DNA of 64,000 nt from Nocardioides caeni (GCF_004912195.1 NZ_STGW01000003.1:286145-350144); one strand, 5' to 3'. Counted from the first letter of the stretch, positions 16,846-24,967 are shown. The notes: generated by a model not told the origin, from the letters alone. Numbers and translations are program-made.

Positions 16846-18221
16846 CCCTTCCGGTGATCGAGCCCGTCGAGATCCCCCGCGTCGTCGTCGCGGCGCCGGC
16901 CACCGGGCAGGGCAAGACGACCGTCGCCACCGGCCTGATGGCCGCACTGGCGGCGGCCGGAAGCGCCGTGAGCGGCCACAAGGTCGGCCCCGACTACATC
17001 GACCCCGGCTACCACGCGCTCGCCTGCGGCCGGCCCGGCCGCAACCTCGACCCACACCTCGTCGGCGAGAGCCTCGTCGCTCCCCTGCTGCTGCATGGCG
17101 CCCGAGGCGCTGACGTCGCCGTGATCGAAGGAGTGATGGGCCTGTACGACGGCCGCATCGGCTGCGACGGCTACTCCTCCACCGCCCACGTGGCCGCACT
17201 GACCCGCACCCCCGTCATCCTCGTCGTCGACATCTCCCGCTCCTCGCGCTCCATCGGCGCGGTCGTGCACGGCATGGCGACCTGGGACCCGACGGTCGAG
17301 GTCGCGGGCGTGGTCCTCAACCAGGCGGGATCGCCGCGCCACGTCGCCGAGGTCCGCTCGTCGGTCTCCCTGCCCGTGCTGGGCGCGATCCCCCGGGACG
17401 CCTCGATCGCCACGCCCTCACGCCACCTCGGCCTGGTCACCGCGGCCGAGCGCGGGCAGTCCGAGGAGGTCGTCGCCCGGCTGGCCGACGTGGTCGCCGA
17501 GCACGTCGACCTCGACGCGATCCTGGCGATCGCCCGCACCGCGCCGGACCTGGACGCCGAGCCCTGGAGCCCGGCTCCGGTGGTTGAGGTGCGAGGCGCC
17601 CCGGCGCCGAGCCTCGAAACCTCCGGGAGGAAGCGCGTCGCAGTCGCGTCCGGCCGCGCCTTCACGTTCCAGTACGCCGAGACCGCTGAGCTCCTCGCCG
17701 CCCACGGCTGCGACGTCGTCTCCTTCGACCCCGCCCACGACAGCGCACTCCCGAGCGGCACGGCCGGCCTCTACCTCGGCGGCGGCTTCCCCGAGGTGCA
17801 CGCCACCGACCTGGCGGCGAACCGCTCGCTGCTGGCCGAGGTCCGGGAGGCGGTGCGCGACGGCCTGCCCACGGTCGCGGAGTGCGCGGGTCTGCTCTAC
17901 TTGTGCCGCACCCTCGACGGCGTCCCGATGGCCGGCGTGCTCGACGCCGATGCCGCGATGACCACCCGGCTCACCCTGCGCTACCCGGTCGCCACTGCAC
18001 CCGCGGACAGCCTGCTGACCCGGGGTGGCGAGCAGGTGACCGGACATGAGTTCCATCGCACCGCGGTCACCCCGACCACCCGCGGCACGGCCGCCTGGGC
18101 GATCGACGGCGACGACGTGGGCTTCGCGTCGGCGACCCTGCACGCGTCGTACCTCCACACCCACTGGGCCGGCCACCCGCAGCTGGCCGCCCGCTTCGCC
18201 GAGGCGGTGCACCGTGCGTGA
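16842..18221 (+). CDS. cobB: Cobyrinic acid a,c-diamide synthase (glutamine-hydrolysing)
   Basis: CobB (459 aa) amidates the a and c carboxylates with glutamine and ATP. The N-terminal DRTG/ParA-like ATPase domain has VVAAPATGQGKTT, GHKVGPDYIDPGYH and VIEGVMGLYDG. The C-terminal class-I-like amidotransferase domain has LYLGGGFPEVHA and the nucleophile cysteine in VAECAGLLYL. Between the two domains, around residues 246-261, a palindromic repeat is read in frame as VVEVRGAPAPSLETSG. This is a linker insertion and does not touch catalytic motifs. GTG start fixed by the 4-nt overlap with cobO. Confidence 0.95.
   Translation: MTLPVIEPVEIPRVVVAAPATGQGKTTVATGLMAALAAAGSAVSGHKVGPDYIDPGYHALACGRPGRNLDPHLVGESLVAPLLLHGARGADVAVIEGVMGLYDGRIGCDGYSSTAHVAALTRTPVILVVDISRSSRSIGAVVHGMATWDPTVEVAGVVLNQAGSPRHVAEVRSSVSLPVLGAIPRDASIATPSRHLGLVTAAERGQSEEVVARLADVVAEHVDLDAILAIARTAPDLDAEPWSPAPVVEVRGAPAPSLETSGRKRVAVASGRAFTFQYAETAELLAAHGCDVVSFDPAHDSALPSGTAGLYLGGGFPEVHATDLAANRSLLAEVREAVRDGLPTVAECAGLLYLCRTLDGVPMAGVLDADAAMTTRLTLRYPVATAPADSLLTRGGEQVTGHEFHRTAVTPTTRGTAAWAIDGDDVGFASATLHASYLHTHWAGHPQLAARFAEAVHRA
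17582..17624. repeat. Family A palindromic repeat in frame in cobB
   Basis: GGTTGAGGTGCGAGGCGCC (17582-17600), a short centre, then CGCCGAGCCTCGAAACCTCC to 17624: an imperfect palindrome. The same repeat lies in frame in cobN (30682-30717), at the cobN/cobF junction, and in two intergenic gaps (43119-43155, 54427-54472). In cobB it codes VEVRGAPAPSLETS between the ATPase and amidotransferase domains. Confidence 0.88.
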
Positions 18222-19248
18222 CCCGCTGCGTCACCACGGTGACGTCGAGGCGCGGGACGCGGCGCTCGACTTCGCCGTCAACGTGTACGACGGCCCGCGG
18301 CCGCCGTGGCTCGACGACGCCCTGCGCGGCTCGCTCGACCAGGTCGGCCGCTACCCCGACCCGACCCGGGCGCAGCAGGCCGTCGCCACCCACCACGGTC
18401 GTCCGGTGGAGGGTGTGCTGGTCACCGCCGGCGCCGCCGAGGCGTTCACGCTGATCGCCCGGCTGCGGCCGTGGCGGATGCCGGTCGTCGTGCATCCGCA
18501 GTTCACGGAGCCGCACGCCGCGCTGGAGCAGGCCGGGCACCACGTGACCTCGGTCGTCCTCCCCGAGCCGTTCACGCTCGACCCTGCCGCCGTGCCCGAC
18601 GACGCCGACCTGGTCGTGATCGGCAACCCCACGAACCCGACGGGCGTGCTGCACCCCGCGGACGAGATCCGTGCGCTGCTGCGGCCCGGACGCGTCGTGG
18701 TCGTCGACGAGGCGTTCATGGACTGCGTGCCGGGCGAGGTCGAGTCCCTCGCGGGCAGCCGCGCTCCGGGGCTGCTCGTGATCCGCTCGCTCACGAAGCA
18801 CTGGGGCATCCCGGGCGTCCGCGCCGGCTACGTGGTGGGCGACGCCGTCGTCGTGGCCGGGCTCGCCCTCAACCAGACCCCCTGGTCGGTCGGCGCCACC
18901 GCCGCCGCCGCGGTCGTCGCCTGCACCACTCCGGAGGCCGCCGGGGAGGCACGCCGCCGGGCCGAGGAGATCCGGGACTGGCGCGACCACCTCGAGAAGG
19001 GCCTCACCGACCTCGGCATCCCCCATCTCTCCGCGACGGCGTCCTTCGTGCTCGCGCGCGTCGGCGAGGGCGTCCACGACGCGCTGCGCGCCGCGGGCAT
19101 CGCGGTCCGTCGCGCCGACACGTTCCCGGGGCTCGACGGCTCCTGGGTCCGGGTTGCCGTCCGGCCGCCCGCGACGACCGACCTGCTGCTCGACGCGCTC
19201 GCCGCGCTCTACGGCGTGGAGGTCAGTACTTCGCGAAGTTCTGCGTGA
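18214..19248 (+). CDS. cobC: CobC-like PLP-dependent aminotransferase / L-threonine-phosphate decarboxylase (Rv2231c type)
   Basis: Fold-type I PLP enzyme (344 aa), last gene of the riboswitch operon. Motifs: VTAGAAEAFTL (phosphate loop), GNPTNPTGVLHP, VVDEAFMDC (Asp to the PLP nitrogen) and IRSLTKHWGIPGVRAGY with the Schiff-base lysine near residue 195. By family and context it should supply (R)-1-amino-2-propanol phosphate from threonine phosphate. The GTG at 18214 overlaps cobB by 8 nt. Its last 26 bp overlap the 3' end of the convergent CAP-protein gene. Confidence 0.88.
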   Translation: MRDPLRHHGDVEARDAALDFAVNVYDGPRPPWLDDALRGSLDQVGRYPDPTRAQQAVATHHGRPVEGVLVTAGAAEAFTLIARLRPWRMPVVVHPQFTEPHAALEQAGHHVTSVVLPEPFTLDPAAVPDDADLVVIGNPTNPTGVLHPADEIRALLRPGRVVVVDEAFMDCVPGEVESLAGSRAPGLLVIRSLTKHWGIPGVRAGYVVGDAVVVAGLALNQTPWSVGATAAAAVVACTTPEAAGEARRRAEEIRDWRDHLEKGLTDLGIPHLSATASFVLARVGEGVHDALRAAGIAVRRADTFPGLDGSWVRVAVRPPATTDLLLDALAALYGVEVSTSRSSA

Positions 19249-20008
19249 ACCAGTAGGTGCCGTTGCCGGTGCGGACGACGCCGATGCCGAGGTGGGTGAA
19301 GTCGCCGAGGATGTTGGCACGATGGCCCTCGCTCCCCATCCATCCGCTCACCACGTTGCGGGGGACGTAGCCCATCGCGACGTTCTCGCCCGCGGAGCTC
19401 CAGCCGGCGGGGTACTGCTTCCAGTACGACGGGTTGTGCGCGAGCGTGCCGCTCAGCGCCATGCGCTGGGTCCAGTTCTGGGCGACGGTGTCGAGGGTGC
19501 GCATCGCGGCCAGCGGCGCCTTGCCCTCGGCGGCGCGCGCGGCGTTGGTGTCGGCGAGGATCTGGGCCCGCGCGGCGGCCAGGTCGTTCGCGTTCTGCGG
19601 GATCCCCGTGGCCGCGCCGAAGCTGATCACCTTCGCGCGGGCGGTGCGTCCGGGCTTCGTGACGGCGACGCGGACCCGCACCAGCCGTCCGTAGGCCGTC
19701 GTGGGCACGCGGTAGGCGCGCCCGGTCGCCTTGGTCGCGGTGCGCCCGACGTACCACCGGTAGGAGACCTTCGCCCTGGCCGCTCGACCCTTCGCGCTCA
19801 GCTGGGTGGCGGTCACCGCGGCCGTCCCACCTGCTCGGACCGTGGCCGACCTCTTCGTCGACCACGCCTTCACCCACGTTGCCGGCACGGCGGGCGCGGC
19901 GGCCCGCTCGGCTGTGGCGAGGGTCGACGGGGCCGACGAGGCGCTCGCCGGGGCCACCAGCGCGAGGATCATGATCGTGGCCACACTCCACCACCCGAGA
20001 CGGATCAT
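19223..20008 (-). CDS. Secreted CAP-domain protein (SCP/PR-1/Ag5 family)
   Basis: A 261-residue exported protein. The signal peptide (about 1-24) is a hydrophobic IMILALVAPASAS ending near ASA. A low-complexity Ala/Thr/Lys region with Ig-like repeat character follows (about 40-130). The C-terminal CAP domain (about 140-261) has ILADTNAARAAEGKAPL, GENVAMGY, SGWMGSEGHRANIL and THLGIGV, including the conserved His/Glu set. CAP proteins are extracellular; bacterial roles are poorly known. Monocistronic; TAGCGT lies 7 nt before the ATG (leaderless type). Confidence 0.88.
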   Translation of the reverse strand: MIRLGWWSVATIMILALVAPASASSAPSTLATAERAAAPAVPATWVKAWSTKRSATVRAGGTAAVTATQLSAKGRAARAKVSYRWYVGRTATKATGRAYRVPTTAYGRLVRVRVAVTKPGRTARAKVISFGAATGIPQNANDLAAARAQILADTNAARAAEGKAPLAAMRTLDTVAQNWTQRMALSGTLAHNPSYWKQYPAGWSSAGENVAMGYVPRNVVSGWMGSEGHRANILGDFTHLGIGVVRTGNGTYWFTQNFAKY

Positions 20009-20039
20009 GTCCTCGACGCTAACACCCGTCGGGATGCTC

Positions 20040-20045
20040 TAGAGT
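20040..20045 (+). promoter_or_regulatory. -10 element upstream of the cbtB riboswitch
   Basis: TAGAGT at 20040-20045 precedes the aptamer P1 (starting about 20052) by 6 nt, so the transcript would begin at the riboswitch. Confidence 0.45.
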
Positions 20046-20051
20046 CCGTTC

Positions 20052-20158
20052 CGCAGGCCTGAGGAAGCCGGTGAGAGTCCGGCACAGTCGCGCTACTGTG
20101 ACATCGCCTCCGATCCCAGTGATCGGTGAGCGGTGGAGTCAGACCCGACGGCCTGCCA
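20052..20158 (+). ncRNA. Cobalamin riboswitch upstream of cbtB
   Basis: Short-form B12 aptamer: GAAGCCGGTGAGAGTCCGGC, then ACAGTCGCGCTACTGTGA, a variable stem at about 20104-20136, and GAGTCAGACCCGACGGCCTG. P1 pairs GCAGGCC at 20053-20059 with GGCCTGC at 20150-20156. About 44 nt separate it from the cbtB ATG, including a CTGAGGAGG ribosome-binding site, so translational control is likely. It should make cobalt uptake respond to cobalamin. Confidence 0.93.
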
Positions 20159-20202
20159 CCTCACCACTACTGACAGGGACGCAGAATCCCTGAGGAGGCA
20201 TC

Positions 20203-20421
20203 ATGTCGCACACTTCTGCCACCCCGCTGGCCCCGACCGCTCAGGTCCCCGTCGTCCCGCTGCTGCAGCTCGGCACCTGGGTCGTCTTCTTCGGCCTGCT
20301 CGCGATGCTGGCGATCTTCTTCGTCAGCAGCGACCAGGGCGCGGTCTCGCTCCTCGCCGGCAACGGCGTCCACGAGTGGGTGCACGACGCGCGCCACCTC
20401 CTCGGCTTCCCCTGCCACTGA
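20203..20421 (+). CDS. cbtB: CbtB-type cobalt transporter subunit
   Basis: A 72-residue protein with one transmembrane helix (about 25-45, WVVFFGLLAMLAIFFV). The C-terminal histidine motif HEWVHDARHLLGFPCH is the expected cobalt site of CbtB. Together with CbtA it forms a predicted cobalt transporter regulated by B12. Ribosome-binding site CTGAGGAGG sits 6-7 nt before the ATG. Confidence 0.93.
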   Translation: MSHTSATPLAPTAQVPVVPLLQLGTWVVFFGLLAMLAIFFVSSDQGAVSLLAGNGVHEWVHDARHLLGFPCH

Positions 20422-20435
20422 GCGGGGATCGAGCG

Positions 20436-21254
20436 ATGAGCACGCTTCCCGGGGAGAACTCTGTCCTCTCCCCTCGGTCCTTCCTCCTCCGCGGTCTCGC
20501 CGCCGGCCTGGTCGCCGGCCTGATCGCCTTCCTCGTCGCGTTCGCCTTCGGTGAGCCGTACGTCGACGACGCGATCGCCCTCGAGGAGGCGGCCGCCGCG
20601 CAGATGACGCCCGCGGAGGTCGCCGCCGAGGAGGCCGCAGCCGCCGCGGAGGACGACTCCGGCATGGTCGAGATCTCCCGTGACGACCAGCGCAGCTGGG
20701 GCCTGTTGACCGGCACCGTGGCGATCGGCACCGCCCTCGGCGGGCTCGCGGCACTGGCCGCAGCGGCCGTCGTCGGCCGTCTCGGGCTCAGCGCCCGGGG
20801 ATCGACGGCGCTGGTGGCCCTGCTGGGGTTCGTGGCGGTGGGGTTGGTCCCCTTCGCCAAGTACCCCGCCACCCCGCCCGCCGTCGGCAGCGGGGACACG
20901 ATCGGCGGCCGCACGGCCTCCTACTTCGCCCTGCTGCTGGTGTCCGTGCTGGCCGTGATCGCGGCCGTCGTCGTCGCCCAGCGGCTGCGGGACCGGATGG
21001 ACGGGTGGAGCGCCGCCGGACTGGTCGCCGGCGGCTACCTGGTGGTCATCGGGGTCGCGATGTGGCTGCTGCCGTCCGTCAACGAGCTGGGGGACTTCCC
21101 GGCCGACACGCTGTGGTACTTCCGCCGCTCCTCGCTCCTGGTCCTCGCCGCGATGTGGGCGACGATCGGCGTGGTGCTCGTCGCGGCGATCGGCCGGCTC
21201 ACCGACCGTGCCACCGCCGACGCGCAGCGCCGGGAGCTCGCCGCGAGCCTGTGA
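20436..21254 (+). CDS. cbtA: CbtA-type cobalt transporter membrane subunit
   Basis: A 272-residue CbtA-family membrane protein with about five to six helices (for example FLLRGLAAGLVAGLIAFLVA near the N-terminus). An acidic Ala/Glu-rich loop lies at about 48-80, and the family sequence PFAKYPATPPAVG around 150. It lies 14 bp after cbtB, ends in a 4-nt overlap with cobD, and shares the riboswitch. Predicted role: cobalt import feeding CobN. Confidence 0.92.
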   Translation: MSTLPGENSVLSPRSFLLRGLAAGLVAGLIAFLVAFAFGEPYVDDAIALEEAAAAQMTPAEVAAEEAAAAAEDDSGMVEISRDDQRSWGLLTGTVAIGTALGGLAALAAAAVVGRLGLSARGSTALVALLGFVAVGLVPFAKYPATPPAVGSGDTIGGRTASYFALLLVSVLAVIAAVVVAQRLRDRMDGWSAAGLVAGGYLVVIGVAMWLLPSVNELGDFPADTLWYFRRSSLLVLAAMWATIGVVLVAAIGRLTDRATADAQRRELAASL

Positions 21255-22195
21255 CACCCCAGCACAGGCGGCGCACCACGGCCCTCGGCCTGCTGCTCGG
21301 GTACGCCGCGGATCGGCTCCTCGCCGATCCGCGGCGGCTCCATCCCGTCGCCGGCTTCGGCCAGGTCGCTGCCGCGGTCGAACGATGGACCTGGCGCGAC
21401 GACCGTCTGGCCGGCGCGGCACACGTGGCGGTGCTGGTCGGGGGCGCCGTCGCGGTCGGGGTGCTCGCCGACCGCTCGACCGTGCGGAACCGCGCGCTCC
21501 ACACGGCCCTCACCGCCGGGGTCACGTGGGCCGTCCTCGGCGGCACCTCGCTCGACCGGGAGGCTGCCGCGATCGGCCGGCTGCTGGCCGCCGGCGACCT
21601 CCCGGCGGCCCGACAGCAGTTGACCCACCTGGTCGGCCGGGACACGTCCGTCCTCGACGAGCAGGAGATCGTCCGGGCTGCGCTGGAGTCGCTCGCGGAG
21701 AACACCTCCGACGCGGTCGTCGCGCCGCTGGTCTGGGGAGCGGTGGCCGGAGTCCCGGGCCTGCTCGGCCACCGCGCGGCCAATACCCTCGACGCGATGA
21801 TCGGTCACCGCAGTCCTCGCTACGAGCGCTTCGGTTGGGCAGCCGCGCGGCTCGACGACCTCCTCAACCTGCCCGGCTCACGCCTCACCGCCACCCTCGC
21901 CGTCCTGCTCGGCGACGACCACCGCTCGGCACGACGGGCCTGGCGGCGCGACGCCGGCGGCCATCCCAGTCCCAACGCCGGTCCCATCGAGGCCGCCTTC
22001 GCCGGAGCGCTCGGCATCCGGCTCGGCGGCACCAACGACTACGCCGGTCGCGTCGAGCATCGCGCCGTGATGGGCGACGGCCCGCTCCCCCGACGGGCCG
22101 ACCTCGAGCGGGCACGCACCCTGGCCCGGCGGGTCGGGTTCGGAGCGGTCCTGACCTGTGCCGCGGTGGCGACCGTGCGAGGATCACGGCGATGA
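21251..22195 (+). CDS. cobD: Adenosylcobinamide-phosphate synthase (CobD/CbiB)
   Basis: CobD (314 aa), a membrane protein that attaches aminopropanol (phosphate) to adenosylcobyric acid. Motifs: LLLGYAADRLLADPRRLHPV near the start, LVGRDTSVLDEQEIVRAALE, SLAENTSDAVVAPLVWGA, NTLDAMIGHRSPRYERFGWA, and HPSPNAGPIEAAFAGALGI. GTG at 21251 overlaps the cbtA TGA. It ends in an ATGA overlap with the next gene. Confidence 0.95.
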   Translation: MTPQHRRRTTALGLLLGYAADRLLADPRRLHPVAGFGQVAAAVERWTWRDDRLAGAAHVAVLVGGAVAVGVLADRSTVRNRALHTALTAGVTWAVLGGTSLDREAAAIGRLLAAGDLPAARQQLTHLVGRDTSVLDEQEIVRAALESLAENTSDAVVAPLVWGAVAGVPGLLGHRAANTLDAMIGHRSPRYERFGWAAARLDDLLNLPGSRLTATLAVLLGDDHRSARRAWRRDAGGHPSPNAGPIEAAFAGALGIRLGGTNDYAGRVEHRAVMGDGPLPRRADLERARTLARRVGFGAVLTCAAVATVRGSRR

Positions 22196-23088
22196 CCCCG
22201 CTGCTCCAGACCCCGCTGCTCCAGAGTCCCCGCGCCGGGTTCTCCCGCGTCCTGCGCTCCGTCACCGGCGGCGCCAGCCCGCTCGCGGGACGGACCGTCC
22301 TCGTCACCGGCGCCAGCTCCGGCATCGGCGAGGCCACCTCCCGAGCCGCCGCGGCCCGAGGGGCGCACGTGCTGCTCGCTGCCCGGCGGGAGCCCGAGCT
22401 GGAGCGGGTGCGGCGCGAGATCGTCGAGGATGGCGGCCGCGCGTCGTCGTACGTCGTGGACATGACCGACGGCGCCTCCGTCGACGCCCTCGTCGAGCAG
22501 TTGCTCGCGGAGCACGGCGTGGTCGACTACGTCGTCAACAACGCCGGCCACTCGATCCGGCGCTCGCTCGAGCTCACCCACGACCGCTTCCACGACTTCG
22601 AGCGGATGATGGCCGTCAACTACTTCGGGCCGGTGCGGCTCACGATGGGCCTCCTGCCGGCGATGCGCGAGCAGCGATTCGGTCACGTGGTCAACATCGT
22701 GACGTGGGGCAACCAGATCCGGGCGCCGAAGTTCGCGCCCTACATCGCCGCCAAGACCGCCCTCGACGTGTTCGGCCGGATCCTCGGGCGGGAGGCGTTC
22801 TTCGACAACGTCACGTGCACCAACATGCGCGTGGCGATCGTGCAGACGGCGATGATCGGCCCGACCAAGGAGTACGCCGGCCGCGGCGAGACGCCCGAGC
22901 AGTGCGCCGACCGCGTGGTGCGCGCCCTGGAGGACCGGCCGATCACGGTCGACGGCGCGTTCGGGACGTTCTATGCGGCGTTCAACGTGCTGGCGCCGCG
23001 GCTCGCCGACTTCGCGATGGCCGTCGCCCACGTGCGCAACCCGGACTCCGCCGCGGCGCGGGGCGAGAAGGTCAGCGCGACCCGGTAG
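22192..23088 (+). CDS. Short-chain dehydrogenase/reductase
   Basis: Classical SDR (298 aa). The NAD(P)-binding TGASSGIGEA lies around residues 38-47, with NNAG around 117-120. The catalytic YIAAK is around residues 184-188; the usual serine position is in NIVTWG, where a threonine may replace it. The RR following a strand favours NADP(H). ATGA overlap with cobD means it is co-transcribed under the B12 riboswitch, but no cobalamin step needs such an enzyme; substrate unknown. Its 3' end overlaps the convergent hxlR-type gene by 17 bp. Confidence 0.85.
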   Translation: MTPLLQTPLLQSPRAGFSRVLRSVTGGASPLAGRTVLVTGASSGIGEATSRAAAARGAHVLLAARREPELERVRREIVEDGGRASSYVVDMTDGASVDALVEQLLAEHGVVDYVVNNAGHSIRRSLELTHDRFHDFERMMAVNYFGPVRLTMGLLPAMREQRFGHVVNIVTWGNQIRAPKFAPYIAAKTALDVFGRILGREAFFDNVTCTNMRVAIVQTAMIGPTKEYAGRGETPEQCADRVVRALEDRPITVDGAFGTFYAAFNVLAPRLADFAMAVAHVRNPDSAAARGEKVSATR

Positions 23089-23467
23089 GCGCGGTCGGGG
23101 TGATGACGGCGTCGGCGTTCTGACCGACCCAGCGCAGCAACGGCACCAGCACGGCCGCCAGCTCCTCGCCCAGCGGGGTCAGACGGTAGTCGACGTGCGG
23201 CGGCATGACCGGCTTCTGGTCGCGCAGCACGAGACCGTCGGCCTCGAGGGTCTTCAGGGTCTGCGCCAGCATCTTCTCGCTGACGCCCTGGGCGCGGCGA
23301 CGCAGGTCGCTCCAGCGCTGCGGCCCGTCGACGAGGGAGACCAGGACGAGCACGCCCCACTTGCTGGTGACGTGGTCCAGCAGCACCCGGCTCGGGCAGG
23401 CCGCGGGGAAGACCCCGCCCGCGAGCATCCCGGGCAGCAGGTCCGGGGTCGTCGTACTCTCCGTCAC
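23072..23467 (-). CDS. HxlR-family winged-helix regulator (possible redox sensor)
   Basis: A 131-residue HxlR/DUF24 regulator: CPSRVLLDHVTSKWGVLVL, RWSDLRRRAQGVSEKMLAQTL (recognition helix) and PHVDYRLTPLGEEL (wing). A single cysteine, Cys24 in AACPSR, sits where QorR of Corynebacterium and related DUF24 sensors carry their reactive cysteine. It is divergent from an NAD(P)H-binding oxidoreductase, the QorR-like arrangement. GTG start with TAAGGT 6 nt upstream (leaderless type). Confidence 0.87.
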   Translation of the reverse strand: MTESTTTPDLLPGMLAGGVFPAACPSRVLLDHVTSKWGVLVLVSLVDGPQRWSDLRRRAQGVSEKMLAQTLKTLEADGLVLRDQKPVMPPHVDYRLTPLGEELAAVLVPLLRWVGQNADAVITPTAPTGSR

Positions 23468-23570
23468 GGAAGTACCTTACTTCAAAGTGCGTACTAACCA
23501 ATGGGAAGTATGACGCGGGACCGCTCGTTGCACCGGACAACCAGCCAGTCCCATCTCGAAAGGTCCCACC
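23468..23570. promoter_or_regulatory. Divergent regulatory region with AGTAC/GTACT inverted repeat
   Basis: AGTAC (23471-23475) and GTACT (23491-23495) form an inverted repeat. It covers the minus-strand -10 (TAAGGT) of the HxlR gene and contains an inner ACTT-CA-AAGT. This is a plausible autoregulatory operator for the HxlR protein that would also act on the oxidoreductase gene. Confidence 0.5.
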
Positions 23571-24419
23571 ATGTCCCTCGTCGTCACCGGCGCCACCGGC
23601 CAGCTCGGCCGACACGTCGTCTCCTCCCTGCTCGACCGCGGCGTGGCCGCCGGCAAGATCGTGGCCGTCGGCCGTGACGAGGAGCGCCTCGCCGATCTCG
23701 CGGGCCTCGGCGTGCAGACCCGCAGCGCCGACTACAACGATCCCGCCTCGGTCGCGACCGCGCTCGAGGGCGCGGAGCGCGTCCTGCTGATCTCCGGCAG
23801 CGAGGTCGGCCAGCGCCTCCCCCAGCACCAGGCCGTCATCGACGCCGCGAAGGCCGCGGGCGTGCAGTTGCTCGCCTACACGAGCATCGCCAACGCCGAC
23901 ACCAGCGGCCTGACCCTGGCCGGCGAGCACCTCGCGACCGAGCAGGCCATCATCGCCTCGGGGCTCGCCCACACCTTCCTGCGCAACAGCTGGTACCTCG
24001 ACCTCTACCTCGACCAGGTCCCGACCTACGTCGAGCACGGCACCGTGCTGGGCGCCGCGGGCGACGGACGGGTCAGCGCCGCGGTCCGGACCGACTTCGC
24101 CGAGGCTGCTGCCGCCGCTCTGCTGCTCGATGCGCCGCAGGAGGTCTACGAGCTGGGCGGCCAGGGCTTCACCCTCAGCGAGCTCGCCGCCGCCGTCACC
24201 GAGGCGACCGGCACCACGGTGGGCTACACCGACGTCCCGGCGGAGCAGCTGACCACTGTCCTCGCCGGCGCCGGGGTGCCGGAGCAATTCGCCGCCATCC
24301 TCGCCGACGCCGACCTCGGCCTGGGCCGCGGCGACCTCGAGGTCGCGCCCGACGATCTCGCGACCCTGCTCGGCCGTCCGGCCACGTCGCTCGCCGACGC
24401 GCTGCGCTCCACCGTGTGA
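23571..24419 (+). CDS. NmrA/QorB-like NAD(P)H-binding oxidoreductase
   Basis: A 282-residue atypical SDR of the NmrA/QorB (YtfG) type: MSLVVTGATGQLGRHVV gives the GxxGxxG nucleotide loop, then VGRDEERL, LLISGSEVGQR, YTSIANADTSGL and LRNSWYLDLYL. QorB members reduce quinones with NADPH. The classic Ser-Tyr-Lys triad is absent, as usual for this group. Divergent to the HxlR regulator, which probably controls it. Ribosome-binding site AAAGG about 8 nt before ATG. Confidence 0.88.
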   Translation: MSLVVTGATGQLGRHVVSSLLDRGVAAGKIVAVGRDEERLADLAGLGVQTRSADYNDPASVATALEGAERVLLISGSEVGQRLPQHQAVIDAAKAAGVQLLAYTSIANADTSGLTLAGEHLATEQAIIASGLAHTFLRNSWYLDLYLDQVPTYVEHGTVLGAAGDGRVSAAVRTDFAEAAAAALLLDAPQEVYELGGQGFTLSELAAAVTEATGTTVGYTDVPAEQLTTVLAGAGVPEQFAAILADADLGLGRGDLEVAPDDLATLLGRPATSLADALRSTV

Positions 24420-24468
24420 CGATGCGCTGACCCGTGTGGTCCTCGTCGTTTCCGGGAACCGGTGACCC

Positions 24469-24891
24469 ATGACGATCGACGAGGACCACACCCGACCCGA
24501 CGGCGTCGACGACCTGACGGTCGAGGCGCTCGGCAAGATCTCCGAGGCCCTCGAGGCGGTCGAGGTCGCCCGCGGCGCGCTCTACACGTTCCACCGGCTC
24601 AGCGGCACGGCCGACCTGACCCTCGGCGAAGGCGTCGACCAGCTCCGCGAGGCCGGCCACACCGAGCTCGCCGACCGCATCGAGCGGGATCTGGTCGGGC
24701 GCAACGTGCTCAACGGACGGTGGACCTTCCAGGTCGTCGAGGAGTACGACGACGGCTACTACGCCTGCTTCCGCGAGCTCGAGCGGGCCGCTCGCGAGGA
24801 GCTGGTGCAGGGCAAACGTCACCTCTACGAGGCGGAGATGAAGGAGGACCGGCGCACCCACGGGCGGTCCGGCCACGAACCCACGCCCTGA
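24469..24891 (+). CDS. Conserved hypothetical protein, acidic alpha-helical
   Basis: A 140-residue protein with no family I can name with confidence. It looks soluble and mostly helical (LTVEALGKISEALEAVEVARGAL, then QLREAGHTELADRIERDLVGR). A central block reads RWTFQVVEEYDDGYYACFRELE, and the C-terminus is charged and His-rich. No signal peptide, membrane segment or nucleotide motif. Composition and codon use match its neighbours, so it appears a genuine long-resident gene. Confidence 0.7.
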   Translation: MTIDEDHTRPDGVDDLTVEALGKISEALEAVEVARGALYTFHRLSGTADLTLGEGVDQLREAGHTELADRIERDLVGRNVLNGRWTFQVVEEYDDGYYACFRELERAAREELVQGKRHLYEAEMKEDRRTHGRSGHEPTP

Positions 24892-24897
24892 CACCGC

Positions 24898-24967
24898 TGG
24901 TCGAGGAGGCCGGTCACGGGGCCCTCCGCTGGTCGAGGAGGCCGGTCACGGCCGTCTCGAGACCCCC
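24898..24967. repeat. Family B palindromic repeat, one and a half copies, supplying the cobK stop
   Basis: CTGGTCGAGGAGGCCGGTCA occurs at 24897-24916 and again at 24929-24948. The second copy continues to the opposite arm CGGCCGTCTCGAGACCCCC. On the minus strand this second arm codes the last residues of CobK (GVSRRP) and provides its TGA stop. Same family as the units in cobIJ, cobN and at 37955-38037. Confidence 0.85.
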
